Below, one piece after another: positions 1 to 7,675 of a stretch of 64,000 nt of DNA (positions are counted from its first letter, which is position 1; each line of letters starts with the position of its first letter). The position numbers and the translations under genes are program-made. This DNA is from Stenotrophomonas sp. HITSZ_GD (GTDB lineage: Bacteria > Pseudomonadota > Gammaproteobacteria > Xanthomonadales > Xanthomonadaceae): assembly GCF_029543105.1 (NCBI RefSeq), contig NZ_JARQXB010000002.1, positions 292,712-356,711 of the forward strand. The letters run 5' to 3'. The notes beneath the pieces were generated by a model, which saw nothing but the letters and a program-made list of their open reading frames with translations, was not told the DNA's origin and searched no databases.

Positions 1-213
1 CGCCCGATCGCCGAGGCCATCAGCAGCGCCGGCGGCGTGCGCCTGGAAGCGCTCGATGCCTCGCTGATGCTGCGCGAGCTGCCCGGCGTGTTCTGCGCCG
101 GCGAGATGCTCGACTGGGAAGCGCCCACCGGCGGCTACCTGCTCACCGCCTGCTTCGCCAGCGGCCTGCGCGCCGGGCGCGGCGCGGTGGACTGGCTGCG
201 CGCCGCCGCCTGA
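1..213 (+). CDS. C-terminal fragment of HI0933-family NAD(P)/FAD-dependent oxidoreductase
   Basis: Only the last 70 codons are in the window; the gene begins upstream of base 1. The reading frame is open from base 1 to a TGA ending at 213. The fragment contains the motif [18 protein letters not shown], which is the C-terminal FAD-binding signature of the HI0933/YhiN (BaiN-like) flavoprotein family, followed by a glycine-rich [11 protein letters not shown] helix. Members are soluble flavoproteins, many of unknown substrate. The next gene lies on the other strand and is convergent, 13 bp away. The family call is firm from the motif; the physiological role is unknown. Confidence 0.85.
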   Translation, partial: RPIAEAISSAGGVRLEALDASLMLRELPGVFCAGEMLDWEAPTGGYLLTACFASGLRAGRGAVDWLRAAA

Positions 214-226
214 GCGGCGCGCGCCT

Positions 227-1849
227 TCAGCGCGACTTGCTCTCGCGCAGCGCCTTCACCCGCGCCGGCGGCTGGAACGAATCGGCGCGCGCATCGGCCC
301 AGAAATCCTTGAACACCGCGTGGTCGGGCGCGTGCCGCAGCAGCTCGCCCGGTTCCAGGTAACGGTACAGCGAGGCCAGCGAGCGAATCTCCACCGCCGA
401 CACGCGGCGCAGGATGTGCTCCGGGCCCAGCTGCGCGGGATCGTTGAGACCGGCGGCGGCCAGCAACTCGCGTAGCGCGCGCAACGTGTTCTCGTGGTAG
501 TGGTGTACGCGGGTGGCCTTGTCGGCCAGGTCCAGGTGTTTCCAGCGCCGCGGGTCCTGCGTGGCCACGCCGGTCGGGCAGCGGTCGGTATGGCAGCTCA
601 GCGACTGGATGCAGCCCAGCGCGAACATGTAGCCGCGCCCGGCGTTGCACCAGTCCGCGCCCATCGCGATGGTCTTGGCGATGTCGAAGGCGCTGGTGAT
701 CTTGCCTGCCGCGCCGAGCTTGATGCGCTCGCGCAGGTCCAGCCCCACCAGCGTGTTGTGCACCAGCCGCAGCGCCTCGTGCATCGGCACGCCGACATGG
801 TCGACGAACTCGGCCGGCGCCGCGCCGGTGCCGCCCTCGGCGCCGTCCACGACGATGAAGTCCGGCAGCACGCCGGTTTCCTGCATCGCCTTGGCGATGC
901 CGAACCACTCCCACGGATGGCCCAGCGCGAGCTTGAAACCGGTGGGCTTGCCGCCGGACAACTCGCGCAGCCGGGCGACGAACTGCAGCAGCTCGATCGG
1001 CGTGGCGAAGGCCGAGTGCGCCGCCGGCGAAACGCAATCCATGCCCATCGGCACCCCGCGCGTGGCGGCGATCTCGGCGCTGACCTTGGCCGCCGGCAGC
1101 ACGCCGCCATGGCCCGGCTTGGCGCCTTGCGAGAGCTTCACCTCGATCATCTTCACCTGCGGGTCGGCCGCGTTGGCGGCGAAGCGCTCGGGGTCGAACC
1201 GCCCGGCCTCATCGCGGCAGCCGAAGTAGCCCGAGCCGATTTCCCACACCAGGTCGCCCCCGCACTCGCGGTGGTAGGGCGAGATCGAGCCCTCGCCGGT
1301 GTCGTGGTAGAAGTGCCCGCGGCGCGCGCCCTCGTTCAGTGCGCGAATCGCGTTGGCCGACAACGCGCCGAAGCTCATCGCCGAGATGTTGAACACGCTG
1401 GCCGAATACGGCTGCCGGCTTTGCGCGCCGATCAGCACGCGAAAATCGTGCGAGTCGATCTTCGCCGGCGCGACCGAATGGTTGATCCATTCGTAATCCA
1501 CGCGGTACGTGCTGTGCAGCGTGCCGAACGGCACCACGTCCATCTGGTTCTTGGCGCGCTGGTAGACCAGGGCGCGCTGCTGGCGCGAGAACGGCACCTC
1601 GTCCAGGTCGCTTTGCACGAAGTACTGGCGGATTTCCGGCCCGATGGATTCCAGGCCGAAGCGGAAGTGCGCGAGCACCGGGTAATTGCGCCGCAGCGTG
1701 CTGCGCGTCTGCAGCATGTCCCACAGGCCGATGACGCACAGCAGCCCGAAGATCACCACGCCCCAATCCCACGCGATCCAGTAGCGCGCCAGCGCCACGG
1801 ACAGCACCAGCATCAACAGGCAGAATGCGAAAGCCAGGTAGCGGTACAT
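227..1849 (-). CDS. Membrane-anchored FMN-binding glutamate synthase-family protein
   Basis: A 540-residue protein (start MYRYLAFAF at 1849; the frame is open further upstream, but that extension lacks family character). Two hydrophobic segments at about residues 3-24 and 27-46 suggest an N-terminal membrane hairpin, followed by a soluble (beta/alpha)8 domain like the central and FMN domains of GltB. Visible landmarks are the GAEGGTGAAPAEF loop, the phosphate-binding region GKITSAFDIAKTIAMGAD, and a cysteine cluster CIQSLSCHTDRCPTGVA like the 3Fe-4S ligands of glutamate synthase. There is no glutaminase domain, so it is not a complete GltB. Such stand-alone proteins are widespread and their reaction is unproven. 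It is convergent with the flavoprotein fragment at 213. Confidence 0.88.
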   Translation of the reverse strand: MYRYLAFAFCLLMLVLSVALARYWIAWDWGVVIFGLLCVIGLWDMLQTRSTLRRNYPVLAHFRFGLESIGPEIRQYFVQSDLDEVPFSRQQRALVYQRAKNQMDVVPFGTLHSTYRVDYEWINHSVAPAKIDSHDFRVLIGAQSRQPYSASVFNISAMSFGALSANAIRALNEGARRGHFYHDTGEGSISPYHRECGGDLVWEIGSGYFGCRDEAGRFDPERFAANAADPQVKMIEVKLSQGAKPGHGGVLPAAKVSAEIAATRGVPMGMDCVSPAAHSAFATPIELLQFVARLRELSGGKPTGFKLALGHPWEWFGIAKAMQETGVLPDFIVVDGAEGGTGAAPAEFVDHVGVPMHEALRLVHNTLVGLDLRERIKLGAAGKITSAFDIAKTIAMGADWCNAGRGYMFALGCIQSLSCHTDRCPTGVATQDPRRWKHLDLADKATRVHHYHENTLRALRELLAAAGLNDPAQLGPEHILRRVSAVEIRSLASLYRYLEPGELLRHAPDHAVFKDFWADARADSFQPPARVKALRESKSR

Positions 1850-1886
1850 CGATGCCTCTCTTGGAAGTCTGGCCGCGGGCCGGGCA

Positions 1887-3179
1887 CTACAGCCGGTCGG
1901 TGACCGCCTCGCGGGGCCAGGCCGACTTGACGTCGTACACCACCGCGCCGGGGCGGCCGAGCGCGGCCACGTCCTGCGCACTGTAGCCGCGGTACTGCGC
2001 ATGCGCGACCGCCAGCACGACGGCGTCGTACTGCCCAGCCTGGGGCGCGGCGCACAGCGCTACGCCGGCATGCGCCAGCGCCTCGCGCGGATCGGCCCAC
2101 GGATCGCAGGCATCGACCTTCGCGCCCAGCGCCTGCAGCCCGCGCACCAGCTCCAGCGCGCGGCTGTTGCGCAGGTCCGGGCAGTTCTCCTTGAAGGTCA
2201 CGCCCAGCACCAGCACGCGCGCGTCGGCGATCGGCCGGCCCTGCGCGCCCAGCAGCGCGGCCACGCGCGAGGACACGTGCTGCTCGACGCGGTTGTTGAC
2301 CTGCCGCGCGGTGTGGATGAGATCCGGGTGGTAGCCCACGCTCTCGGACTTGTGCAGCAGGTAGTAAGGGTCCACGCCGATGCAGTGGCCGCCCACCAGC
2401 CCCGGGCGGAACGGCAGGAAATTCCACTTGGTGCCGGCCGCTTCGAGCACGTCGAGGGTGTCGATGCCGAGGCGGTCGAAGATCAGCGCCAGTTCGTTGA
2501 CCAGTGCGATGTTGACGTCGCGTTGGATGTTCTCCACCACCTTGGCGGCCTCGGCCACGCGGATCGACGGCGCGCGCCAGGTGCCGGCGGTGATGATGGA
2601 ACGGTACAGCGCATCCACCACCTCGGCCGCCTCGGGCGTGGAGCCGGACGTGACCTTGCGGATATCGGCCAGGCGCCGCTGGCGGTCGCCGGGATTGATC
2701 CGCTCCGGGCTGTAACCGCAGTGGAAATCCACGTTGAAGCGCAGGCCCGAGCCGGCCTCCAGCAGCGGCACGCAGACTTCCTCCGTGGTGCCGGGGTAGA
2801 CGGTGGATTCGTAGATCACCAGGTCGCCCGGCTTGAGCGCGGCGGCGATCAGCGCGGTGGCCGAGCGCAGCGGCCCCAGGTCGGGTTGCTCGGCCTCGTC
2901 GATGGGCGTGGGCACGGTGACGATGAACACCTGGGCGGCGGCCAGGTCGGCCGGGTCGGCGCTGTAGCGCAGCTGCCGGGCCTGCGCCAGTTCGCCGGCT
3001 TCCACTTCCAGCGTGGTGTCCTCGCCCGCGCGCAGGCGCGCGATGCGCTGCGCATCGATGTCAAAGCCCAGGATGTCGCGGTGGCCGCCGAGCGCGACCG
3101 CCAACGGCAGGCCGACATATCCCAGGCCGATGATGGCGATGCGCGCGGTGGCGGGATCAGGCAGTGCGGCTGCGGGCAT
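1887..3179 (-). CDS. UDP-N-acetylhexosamine 6-dehydrogenase (nucleotide sugar dehydrogenase)
   Basis: 430 residues, a typical length. NAD-binding motif GLGYVG at residues 18-23, NAD-interacting VPTP at 89-92, and the catalytic cysteine in GGHCIGVDPYY (Cys266) mark the UDP-glucose/GDP-mannose dehydrogenase superfamily. The ESTVYPGTTEE and AKVVENIQRDVNIALVNE segments point to the TviB/WbpO/WecC side, which oxidises UDP-GlcNAc or UDP-GalNAc to the uronic acid for surface polysaccharide, rather than to UDP-glucose dehydrogenase. The exact substrate cannot be read from the sequence. It is a single gene, 37 bp upstream of the FMN protein on the same strand, without a polysaccharide cluster around it in the window. 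Confidence 0.9.
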   Translation of the reverse strand: MPAAALPDPATARIAIIGLGYVGLPLAVALGGHRDILGFDIDAQRIARLRAGEDTTLEVEAGELAQARQLRYSADPADLAAAQVFIVTVPTPIDEAEQPDLGPLRSATALIAAALKPGDLVIYESTVYPGTTEEVCVPLLEAGSGLRFNVDFHCGYSPERINPGDRQRRLADIRKVTSGSTPEAAEVVDALYRSIITAGTWRAPSIRVAEAAKVVENIQRDVNIALVNELALIFDRLGIDTLDVLEAAGTKWNFLPFRPGLVGGHCIGVDPYYLLHKSESVGYHPDLIHTARQVNNRVEQHVSSRVAALLGAQGRPIADARVLVLGVTFKENCPDLRNSRALELVRGLQALGAKVDACDPWADPREALAHAGVALCAAPQAGQYDAVVLAVAHAQYRGYSAQDVAALGRPGAVVYDVKSAWPREAVTDRL

Positions 3180-3314
3180 GCAATTCCTTCGTGGGACAGG
3201 CGCCCTGCGCAGGCATGGCGCGCGGCCGGCAGCATAACCCAGCGCCCGTGATTCACAAGCCGCGCGCGATCAGGCACCCTATCGTCGCCGGCGATGACCG
3301 GCGTACCGCACCGC

Positions 3315-3624
3315 GCCCGAGTGGTGAAACGGGTAGACACAAGGGACTTGGACAATTTGAGCCTTCGGGGGGAAACGCCCGAAGTGGCACCCGTCAAAGT
3401 CGGCGAACGCCCTGGACGCCTTGCGTCCGCGCCAACGCCGAGCCAAGCCCGGCCCAGGCCGGGAAGGTGTAGAGAGCAGACGGCGGGCACCTACGGCCGC
3501 AGGGCTACGGTGAAGGCGTGCTCCAGACCACGAACGGCGCCCCGCGTGCCGGCGGCGAAAGCCGAAGTGGGAAGAAAATCCCTCGCCGAAAGGCATGCCG
3601 GTTCGAGTCCGGCCTCGGGCACCA
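3315..3624 (+). tRNA. tRNA-Leu(UAA) interrupted by a group I intron
   Basis: 5' exon 3315-3349 and 3' exon 3575-3624 join to an 85-nt leucine tRNA with encoded CCA. The acceptor stem GCCCGAG (3315-3321) pairs with CTCGGGC (3614-3620). The anticodon stem AGGGA/TCCCT closes the loop CTTAAAA, giving anticodon UAA; the long variable arm CGCCGAAAGGC and the T-arm GCCGGTTCGAGTCCGGC are intact. The gene is cut exactly between U34 and A35 of the anticodon, the position used by the classical cyanobacterial and plastid tRNA-Leu(UAA) introns. A rho-independent terminator follows at 3666. In E. coli the tRNA-Leu(UAA) gene sits in the pgsA-Gly-Cys-Leu cluster; here it stands alone about 3.5 kb from that cluster on the opposite strand. 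Confidence 0.93.
3350..3574 (+). ncRNA. Self-splicing group I intron (IC3-like) in tRNA-Leu(UAA)
   Basis: 225 nt between U34 and A35. The 5' exon ends in CUU and can pair with GAG at about 3358-3361, placing the expected U.G wobble at the splice site; the intron ends in G, as group I introns require. P2 is visible as CTTCGGG (3363-3369) pairing with CCCGAAG (3378-3384). The core holds GAGCCAAGCC and the block GGTGTAGAGAGCAGACGG, where GAGCA followed by GACGG pairs with TGCUC downstream (P7). A GGCGGCGAAAGCCG hairpin precedes the 3' end. These blocks line up by eye with those of the Anabaena tRNA-Leu intron. No homing endonuclease frame is present. Splicing is inferred, not shown. Confidence 0.9.
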
Positions 3625-3665
3625 AACCAGAGTGGGGAGGCTTCATCGCCCCCTGCTTTACACCC

Positions 3666-3691
3666 AAACCCGCGAACCTGCGGGTTTTATG
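3666..3691 (+). terminator. Rho-independent terminator of tRNA-Leu
   Basis: Stem AAACCCGC / GCGGGTTT with loop GAACCT, the 3' arm running into a T-rich tail. It lies about 40 bp after the CCA end of the tRNA. Confidence 0.75.
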
Positions 3692-3724
3692 TCGTGGGGT
3701 CCCGACGGATCCCCCGATTGCGGC

Positions 3725-4033
3725 CTAGCGCTGAGCCATCCTGGCGCGTAACCAGCGCAGGCTGAGCGCCACTGCCAGGATGGCCGAGCTCACCCCCAGA
3801 GCCAGCGTGATCGCCACGGCGATGACATCCGGCGACGTACCCCGCCGATTGCACCCGCCGGCAATGCAGAGGCTAGCCGCGATGGCCAGAAGGGCTGCCG
3901 GGATACTCAACAGACCCAAGATGCCTGAAGCCATCGCCATGCCCTCGGTCCAACTGCGCCGGCGGCCGCCAAGGATAATCGCCAGCACATGCACCGCCGA
4001 CAGCGAGATCAGGATGGGAAGGAACCACTGCAT
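3725..4033 (-). CDS. Small hypothetical membrane protein
   Basis: 102 residues from ATG at 4033, chosen because GGAGG sits 9 nt upstream; a longer frame from 4075 has no such site. Three hydrophobic stretches are visible: about residues 4-22, 32-55 and 67-90, with a CIAGGC segment near the middle and an Arg-rich C-terminus (SLRWLRARMAQR). This predicts an inner-membrane protein. I do not recognise a family. It is preceded by another unrecognised gene on the same strand (4158-4574), 124 bp away. Confidence 0.6.
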   Translation of the reverse strand: MQWFLPILISLSAVHVLAIILGGRRRSWTEGMAMASGILGLLSIPAALLAIAASLCIAGGCNRRGTSPDVIAVAITLALGVSSAILAVALSLRWLRARMAQR

Positions 4034-4157
4034 TCGATGTGCCCTCCGTGAGCGTGTGCGGCCAACCGGTCGCATGGGACAGGCAAGCCTCGCATAGGGT
4101 GCAAGCCCGTCCGGGACATGAAATCACGACGATTACTCGGCCACTTCGCCCCGTCTT

Positions 4158-4574
4158 CTACTGGCCCGACGCTCCAGACCGGACGACGACCTTGCCCAGT
4201 TCAATTGGCCTCTCGTAGCGCTCGTTGCCTCTAATCTCGTAGACAGCAGGCCCGAAGGTTAGTGTGCCGGAGCAGACTATGCCCAACGTGATCCGATGAT
4301 TGCCCGTCTCGACGACCACGGTAGTCGTGAATCTGCCCCCTACTTCCTGGACATATGCGCCACCTCCGTCCTGGAATGAGGTCTTCATCTGACATCCGTC
4401 AACCTCGCGCCCACTTTCATCCACGATTAGTCCACTGACACGGAATGCAGACTCCCCGAACGCAGAGCAGGCGGTCCCTAGACCGGCGCACGCAAGAACG
4501 GCCATGAACGGCGCCGCATCGCGCACGTTGTCCCGCCACCCGATACGCACCGCCGCTCCCATTCTTTCTGCCAC
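4158..4574 (-). CDS. Hypothetical secreted or lipoprotein-like protein
   Basis: 138 residues from a GTG at 4574, with GAGGG about 9 nt upstream; an ATG at 4562 is an alternative. The N-terminus has arginines followed by the hydrophobic run PFMAVLACAGLGTAC, which could be a signal peptide with a weak lipobox (G-T-A-C, lacking the usual Leu at -3). The rest, with phrases such as VSGLIVDESGREVDGC and TTTVVVETGNHRITLGIVC, reads as a beta-rich domain resembling carboxypeptidase-regulatory/Ig-like folds. No family was recognised. GC content is somewhat lower than that of neighbouring genes. Secretion is inferred. Confidence 0.55.
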   Translation of the reverse strand: MAERMGAAVRIGWRDNVRDAAPFMAVLACAGLGTACSAFGESAFRVSGLIVDESGREVDGCQMKTSFQDGGGAYVQEVGGRFTTTVVVETGNHRITLGIVCSGTLTFGPAVYEIRGNERYERPIELGKVVVRSGASGQ

Positions 4575-4682
4575 GCCACGTGTCCCTCTGGCTGGATCGC
4601 CCTTCCCACCCGCGGAATTCCCTCCCGGACGATCCTACCGCACGGCCACTCCCAAACGGGAACGGCGCGGCGCGGTCCGCGC

Positions 4683-4985
4683 TCACAGGATCGCCTTCAA
4701 TCCCTTGTCGGCAATCACGTTGAGCAGTTTCAGCGCTGGGCCGGCCGGCCGCGTCTCGCCCTGCTCCCACTTGCGCACCGTCGAAGCCGTGGTATGCAAG
4801 TGATGCGCGAACACCGGCTGGCTGAAACGCAGCCCTTCGCGCAGCCGCTTGATGTCGGCGGCGCTGAAGTCGCGCACCGGTGGCGGACACACCGCCCCGA
4901 ACTCACGCATGGTGACCTTGTCGATCGCCCCGGCTTCATACAGCGCCGCCAGGTCGCCCCGCAGCGATTGCGTCATCGTGCTCAT
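4683..4985 (-). CDS. XRE/HigA-type helix-turn-helix regulator, orphan antitoxin-like
   Basis: 100 residues. The C-terminal half is a Cro/CI-type helix-turn-helix: IKRLREGLRFSQPVFAHHL, then TASTVRKWEQGETRPAGPALKLL, with the KWEQG signature typical of the NadS/HigA antitoxin group. These usually partner a RelE/HigB toxin encoded immediately upstream, but the 294 bp upstream (4986-5279) contain no toxin-like frame on this strand. The start ATG at 4985 has GAGG about 6-7 nt upstream. It is probably an autorepressing DNA-binding protein; an antitoxin role is only inferred from family resemblance. Confidence 0.82.
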   Translation of the reverse strand: MSTMTQSLRGDLAALYEAGAIDKVTMREFGAVCPPPVRDFSAADIKRLREGLRFSQPVFAHHLHTTASTVRKWEQGETRPAGPALKLLNVIADKGLKAIL

Positions 4986-5279
4986 CTTCCACCTCGGTTG
5001 AAATGCCTTTGCTCGACCGCGGGCGCCCGCCCACGATCCGTTCCAGGACGAATGGCCCGGCCCCGCGGCCTGCCCTCCCCCTTGTCTTGTGCCTTGCCAT
5101 GCGCGTCATCCGCGATCGGGTACAGTCGGCCCTACGGATCTCCGGCACGTGCGCAGGGAAGCCAGGCCCCGACCCTCGGGGCCCGCGCGCCGCACCCCCT
5201 CGCGTCCCGTCCTGCCTTTGCCGGACAGCCTCGCGCGGGGAATGGACGCGCCCCCTTTCACTGCCACACCGGGTATCCC

Positions 5280-5558
5280 ATGGACTCATCGCAAGTGACG
5301 TCGCTGGTCAACGCCATGTCCGCCCTTTCCGCCCGCCTGGATGCGGTGACCTGGGTCACCGGCGCGCTGCTCGAAGCGCACCCGGATCCGGCCGCCGTGC
5401 TGGAGGCCTGGAACCGGCGCATGCCCGACGCGAGCGACAGCGGCTTCGAAATTCCCGAGGCGGCCGCCGCCTACCGGCAAAAATTCCAGCAGGAACTGTC
5501 CGAGTGGTCCGAGACGCTGGCATCCATTGCCCGCCAGCGCGCGCATTCGCCCCGTTGA
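5280..5558 (+). CDS. Conserved-looking hypothetical protein, 92 aa
   Basis: ATG at 5280 gives 92 residues; the same frame is open for 160 codons upstream, but that part is arginine/proline shadow coding. The protein starts MDSSQVTSLVNAMSALSARLD and is predicted to be largely helical and acidic in its second half (PDASDSGFEIPEAAAAYRQKFQQELSEW). There is no signal peptide or membrane segment. I recognise no family. It is convergent with hemN, 18 bp away. The 294 bp upstream hold its presumed promoter, but no clear -35/-10 pair could be picked. Confidence 0.5.
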   Translation: MDSSQVTSLVNAMSALSARLDAVTWVTGALLEAHPDPAAVLEAWNRRMPDASDSGFEIPEAAAAYRQKFQQELSEWSETLASIARQRAHSPR

Positions 5559-5576
5559 GCGTCTGATGGCCACGGC

Positions 5577-6980
5577 TCAGATCGCCTTGGAGAAGCCGCC
5601 AGCCGCGCGCGGCTGGCGCAGGTAGCGGTCGAAGCACATCGCGATCAGGCGCAACAGCGGGCGGCCGCGCTCGGTCGCGCGCACGCGACCCGCGTCGGCC
5701 TCCACCAAGCCGTCGGCGCGCAAGGTGTCCAGGGCACGCAGCTCTTCGGCGAAGTACTGCGCGAAGTCGATGCCATGGCGCGCGCCGACCTCGCGCGTGT
5801 CCACCTCGCCCTGGCACATCAGCGCCTGGATCAGCTCGCCGCGGATCACGTCGTCGCGCGACATCGCCAGCCCGCGCCAGACCGGCACGCGGCCTTGGTC
5901 GATGGCCGCTTCCCAAGCCGGCAGTTCGCGCGGGTTCTGCGCATACGCGCCGCCGACGCGGCTGATCGCGCTCACGCCCAGGCCGAGCAGGTCGGTGGCC
6001 GCGTGCGTGGTGTAGCCCATGAAGTTGCGGTGCAGGCCGCCCTCGCGTTGCGCGCGCGCCAGTTCGTCGTCCGGCAGGGCGAAGTGGTCCATGCCGATGT
6101 ACTGATAGCCGGCGGCGGTGAGCCGCTCCACGGCCAGGCCGAGCAGTGCCAGCCGGTTCTCGGCATCGGGCAGGTCCGCATCGTGGATGCGGCGCTGTGC
6201 GCGGAACATCGAGGGCAGGTGTGCGTAGCCGTAGATGGCGAAGCGGTTCGGGCGGGCTTCGAGCACGCGGTCGAGCGTGTCGCCGAAGCCGGCCAGCGTC
6301 TGCTTCGGCAGCCCGTAGACCAGGTCCACGTTGACCGAGCGCAGCCCATGCGTGCGGCACGCCGCGATCAACGCCAGCGTTTCGCGCGCATTCTGTACTC
6401 GGTTGATGGCCTTCTGCACGCGCGGATCGAAGTCCTGCACGCCGAGGCTGGCGCGCGTGAAGCCCAGTTGTGCCAGATCGCCCAGTTCGGCGGGCGCAAG
6501 CGTGCGCGGGTCCAGCTCGATGGAGAAATCGCGCGAGGCCTCGGTGCTGAAATGGAAGTGGTGCCGCAGGCCGCGCAACAGCTCGCCGATGAGGTCGGGA
6601 CTGAGGAAGTTCGGCGTTCCGCCACCGAAATGCAGCTGCACGACTTCGCGCTTGCCGGCCATCAGCGGCGCGATCAGGCTGGCCTCGCGCAGCACGCGCG
6701 CCACATACGCCACGCCGCGGCTGCGATCGCGGGTGATGACGCGGTTGCAGCCGCAGTAGAAGCACGGGCTGCTGCAGAACGGCACGTGGATGTACAACGA
6801 CAGCGGGCCGGCCGGCGCCTGTTCGATCGCTTCGCGCAATTGCGGCCAGCCGAAGCCGTCATGGAACTGCGGCGCGGTGGGATAGGACGTGTAGCGCGGG
6901 CCGGGGCGGTCGTAGCGACGCAGCAACTCCGCATCGAAGTGCCAGCGGGGAATGACGTGGGCTTGGGCGGTCGTCTGCAT
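5577..6980 (-). CDS. hemN: Oxygen-independent coproporphyrinogen III oxidase
   Basis: 467 residues from ATG at 6980 (MQTTAQ); an ATG four codons upstream (6992) is possible. It is a radical-SAM enzyme that decarboxylates two propionates of coproporphyrinogen III to make protoporphyrinogen IX without O2. The 4Fe-4S cysteines are in PFCSSPCFYCGCN (Cys69, Cys73, Cys76), followed by QLHFGGGTPNFLS and the SAM-contacting SIELDPR. The GPRYTSYPTA N-terminal motif is specific to true HemN rather than HemW/ChuW. A perfect FNR/Anr half-site pair lies just upstream (7016-7029), consistent with anaerobic induction. If that box drives a class II promoter, transcription would start at about 6981, making a leaderless message from the 6980 ATG. 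Confidence 0.95.
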   Translation of the reverse strand: MQTTAQAHVIPRWHFDAELLRRYDRPGPRYTSYPTAPQFHDGFGWPQLREAIEQAPAGPLSLYIHVPFCSSPCFYCGCNRVITRDRSRGVAYVARVLREASLIAPLMAGKREVVQLHFGGGTPNFLSPDLIGELLRGLRHHFHFSTEASRDFSIELDPRTLAPAELGDLAQLGFTRASLGVQDFDPRVQKAINRVQNARETLALIAACRTHGLRSVNVDLVYGLPKQTLAGFGDTLDRVLEARPNRFAIYGYAHLPSMFRAQRRIHDADLPDAENRLALLGLAVERLTAAGYQYIGMDHFALPDDELARAQREGGLHRNFMGYTTHAATDLLGLGVSAISRVGGAYAQNPRELPAWEAAIDQGRVPVWRGLAMSRDDVIRGELIQALMCQGEVDTREVGARHGIDFAQYFAEELRALDTLRADGLVEADAGRVRATERGRPLLRLIAMCFDRYLRQPRAAGGFSKAI

Positions 6981-7015
6981 GGCGTGCAGCATCGCCGGTT
7001 ATACCCGTGCCGTCC

Positions 7016-7029
7016 TTGATCAGGATCAA
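7016..7029 (-). promoter_or_regulatory. FNR/Anr box upstream of hemN
   Basis: TTGAT-CAGG-ATCAA is an exact match to the symmetric FNR/Anr consensus TTGAT-N4-ATCAA. Its centre is about 42 bp upstream of the hemN ATG at 6980. hemN is a known Anr/FNR target in related gammaproteobacteria; binding here is inferred. Confidence 0.75.
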
Positions 7030-7064
7030 ATGCCCGCTGCGGGTGGATCGCGCACCCCTGAAAC

Positions 7065-7088
7065 GACAAAACCCGCCGCGGGCGGGTT
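7065..7088 (-). terminator. Terminator after the tRNA-Cys/tRNA-Gly cluster
   Basis: Read on the minus strand: AACCCGCC-CGC-GGCGGGTT followed by TTGTCG, just downstream of the last tRNA-Cys. It separates the pgsA-tRNA transcript from hemN. Confidence 0.7.
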
Positions 7089-7093
7089 CTGTA

Positions 7094-7167
7094 TGGAGGC
7101 CTGGGTCGGAATTGAACCGGCGTACGCGGATTTGCAGTCCGCTGCATAACCACTCTGCCACCAGGCC
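7094..7167 (-). tRNA. tRNA-Cys(GCA), copy 1
   Basis: 74 nt including CCA. Acceptor GGCCTGG/CCAGGCC with discriminator U; anticodon stem GCGGA/TCCGC closes the loop CTGCAAA, anticodon GCA. The T-stem GCCGG/CCGAC carries a C-A mismatch at 50-64. It is the last gene of the pgsA-Gly-Cys-Gly-Cys cluster and differs markedly from the other Cys copy. Confidence 0.95.
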
Positions 7168-7213
7168 GGTGGGTTGCCAGTCTAGCCGAAAAAGCCCGGC
7201 GGGTGACTGATAA

Positions 7214-7240
7214 CACAAGGCCCCGCAAGCGGGGCCTTGT
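7214..7240 (-). terminator. Hairpin between tRNA-Gly and tRNA-Cys
   Basis: ACAAGGCCCCGC / GCGGGGCCTTGT is a perfect 12-bp stem with a 2-nt apex and ends in a TTGT run on the minus strand. It may be a partial terminator or a processing stem within the tRNA cluster. Confidence 0.6.
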
Positions 7241-7247
7241 CTGAAAC

Positions 7248-7323
<76 letters not shown>

Positions 7324-7414
7324 GTGAGCTGCGCATTGTACAGGGTCTTCACGTGCGTGCCAACCCTTCGTTGCATCGCTTCTTCCATCGGCAGCGCCGG
7401 CGGCGAACGCGATT

Positions 7415-7488
7415 TGGAGGCCTGGACGGGAGTCGAACCCATCTCTACGGATTTGCAATCCGGTGCATAACCGATCTGCCACCAGGCC
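7415..7488 (-). tRNA. tRNA-Cys(GCA), copy 2
   Basis: 74 nt with encoded CCA and the same acceptor as copy 1. Anticodon GCA in loop TTGCAAA, but the anticodon stem CCGGA/TCCGT has a C-U mismatch at 27-43. T-arm ATGGG-TTCGACT-CCCGT is well paired. It differs from copy 1 in the D-loop, anticodon stem, variable region and T-arm. Confidence 0.94.
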
Positions 7489-7529
7489 CCGCATTTCCTG
7501 TTCCCGGCGGCATCGCTGCGGCCTGGAAT

Positions 7530-7556
7530 GACAAGGCCCCGCGAACGGGGCCTGGT
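7530..7556 (-). terminator. Hairpin between tRNA-Gly copy 2 and tRNA-Cys copy 2
   Basis: CAGGCCCCG-TTCG-CGGGGCCTTGTC on the minus strand, a stable stem with a TTCG loop. It is a sibling of the hairpin at 7214-7240 and part of the duplicated unit. Confidence 0.6.
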
Positions 7557-7563
7557 CCGAAAC

Positions 7564-7639
<76 letters not shown>

Positions 7640-7675
7640 TTGGGAGGCGAAATTCTACAGCGAACCGACCATGTG

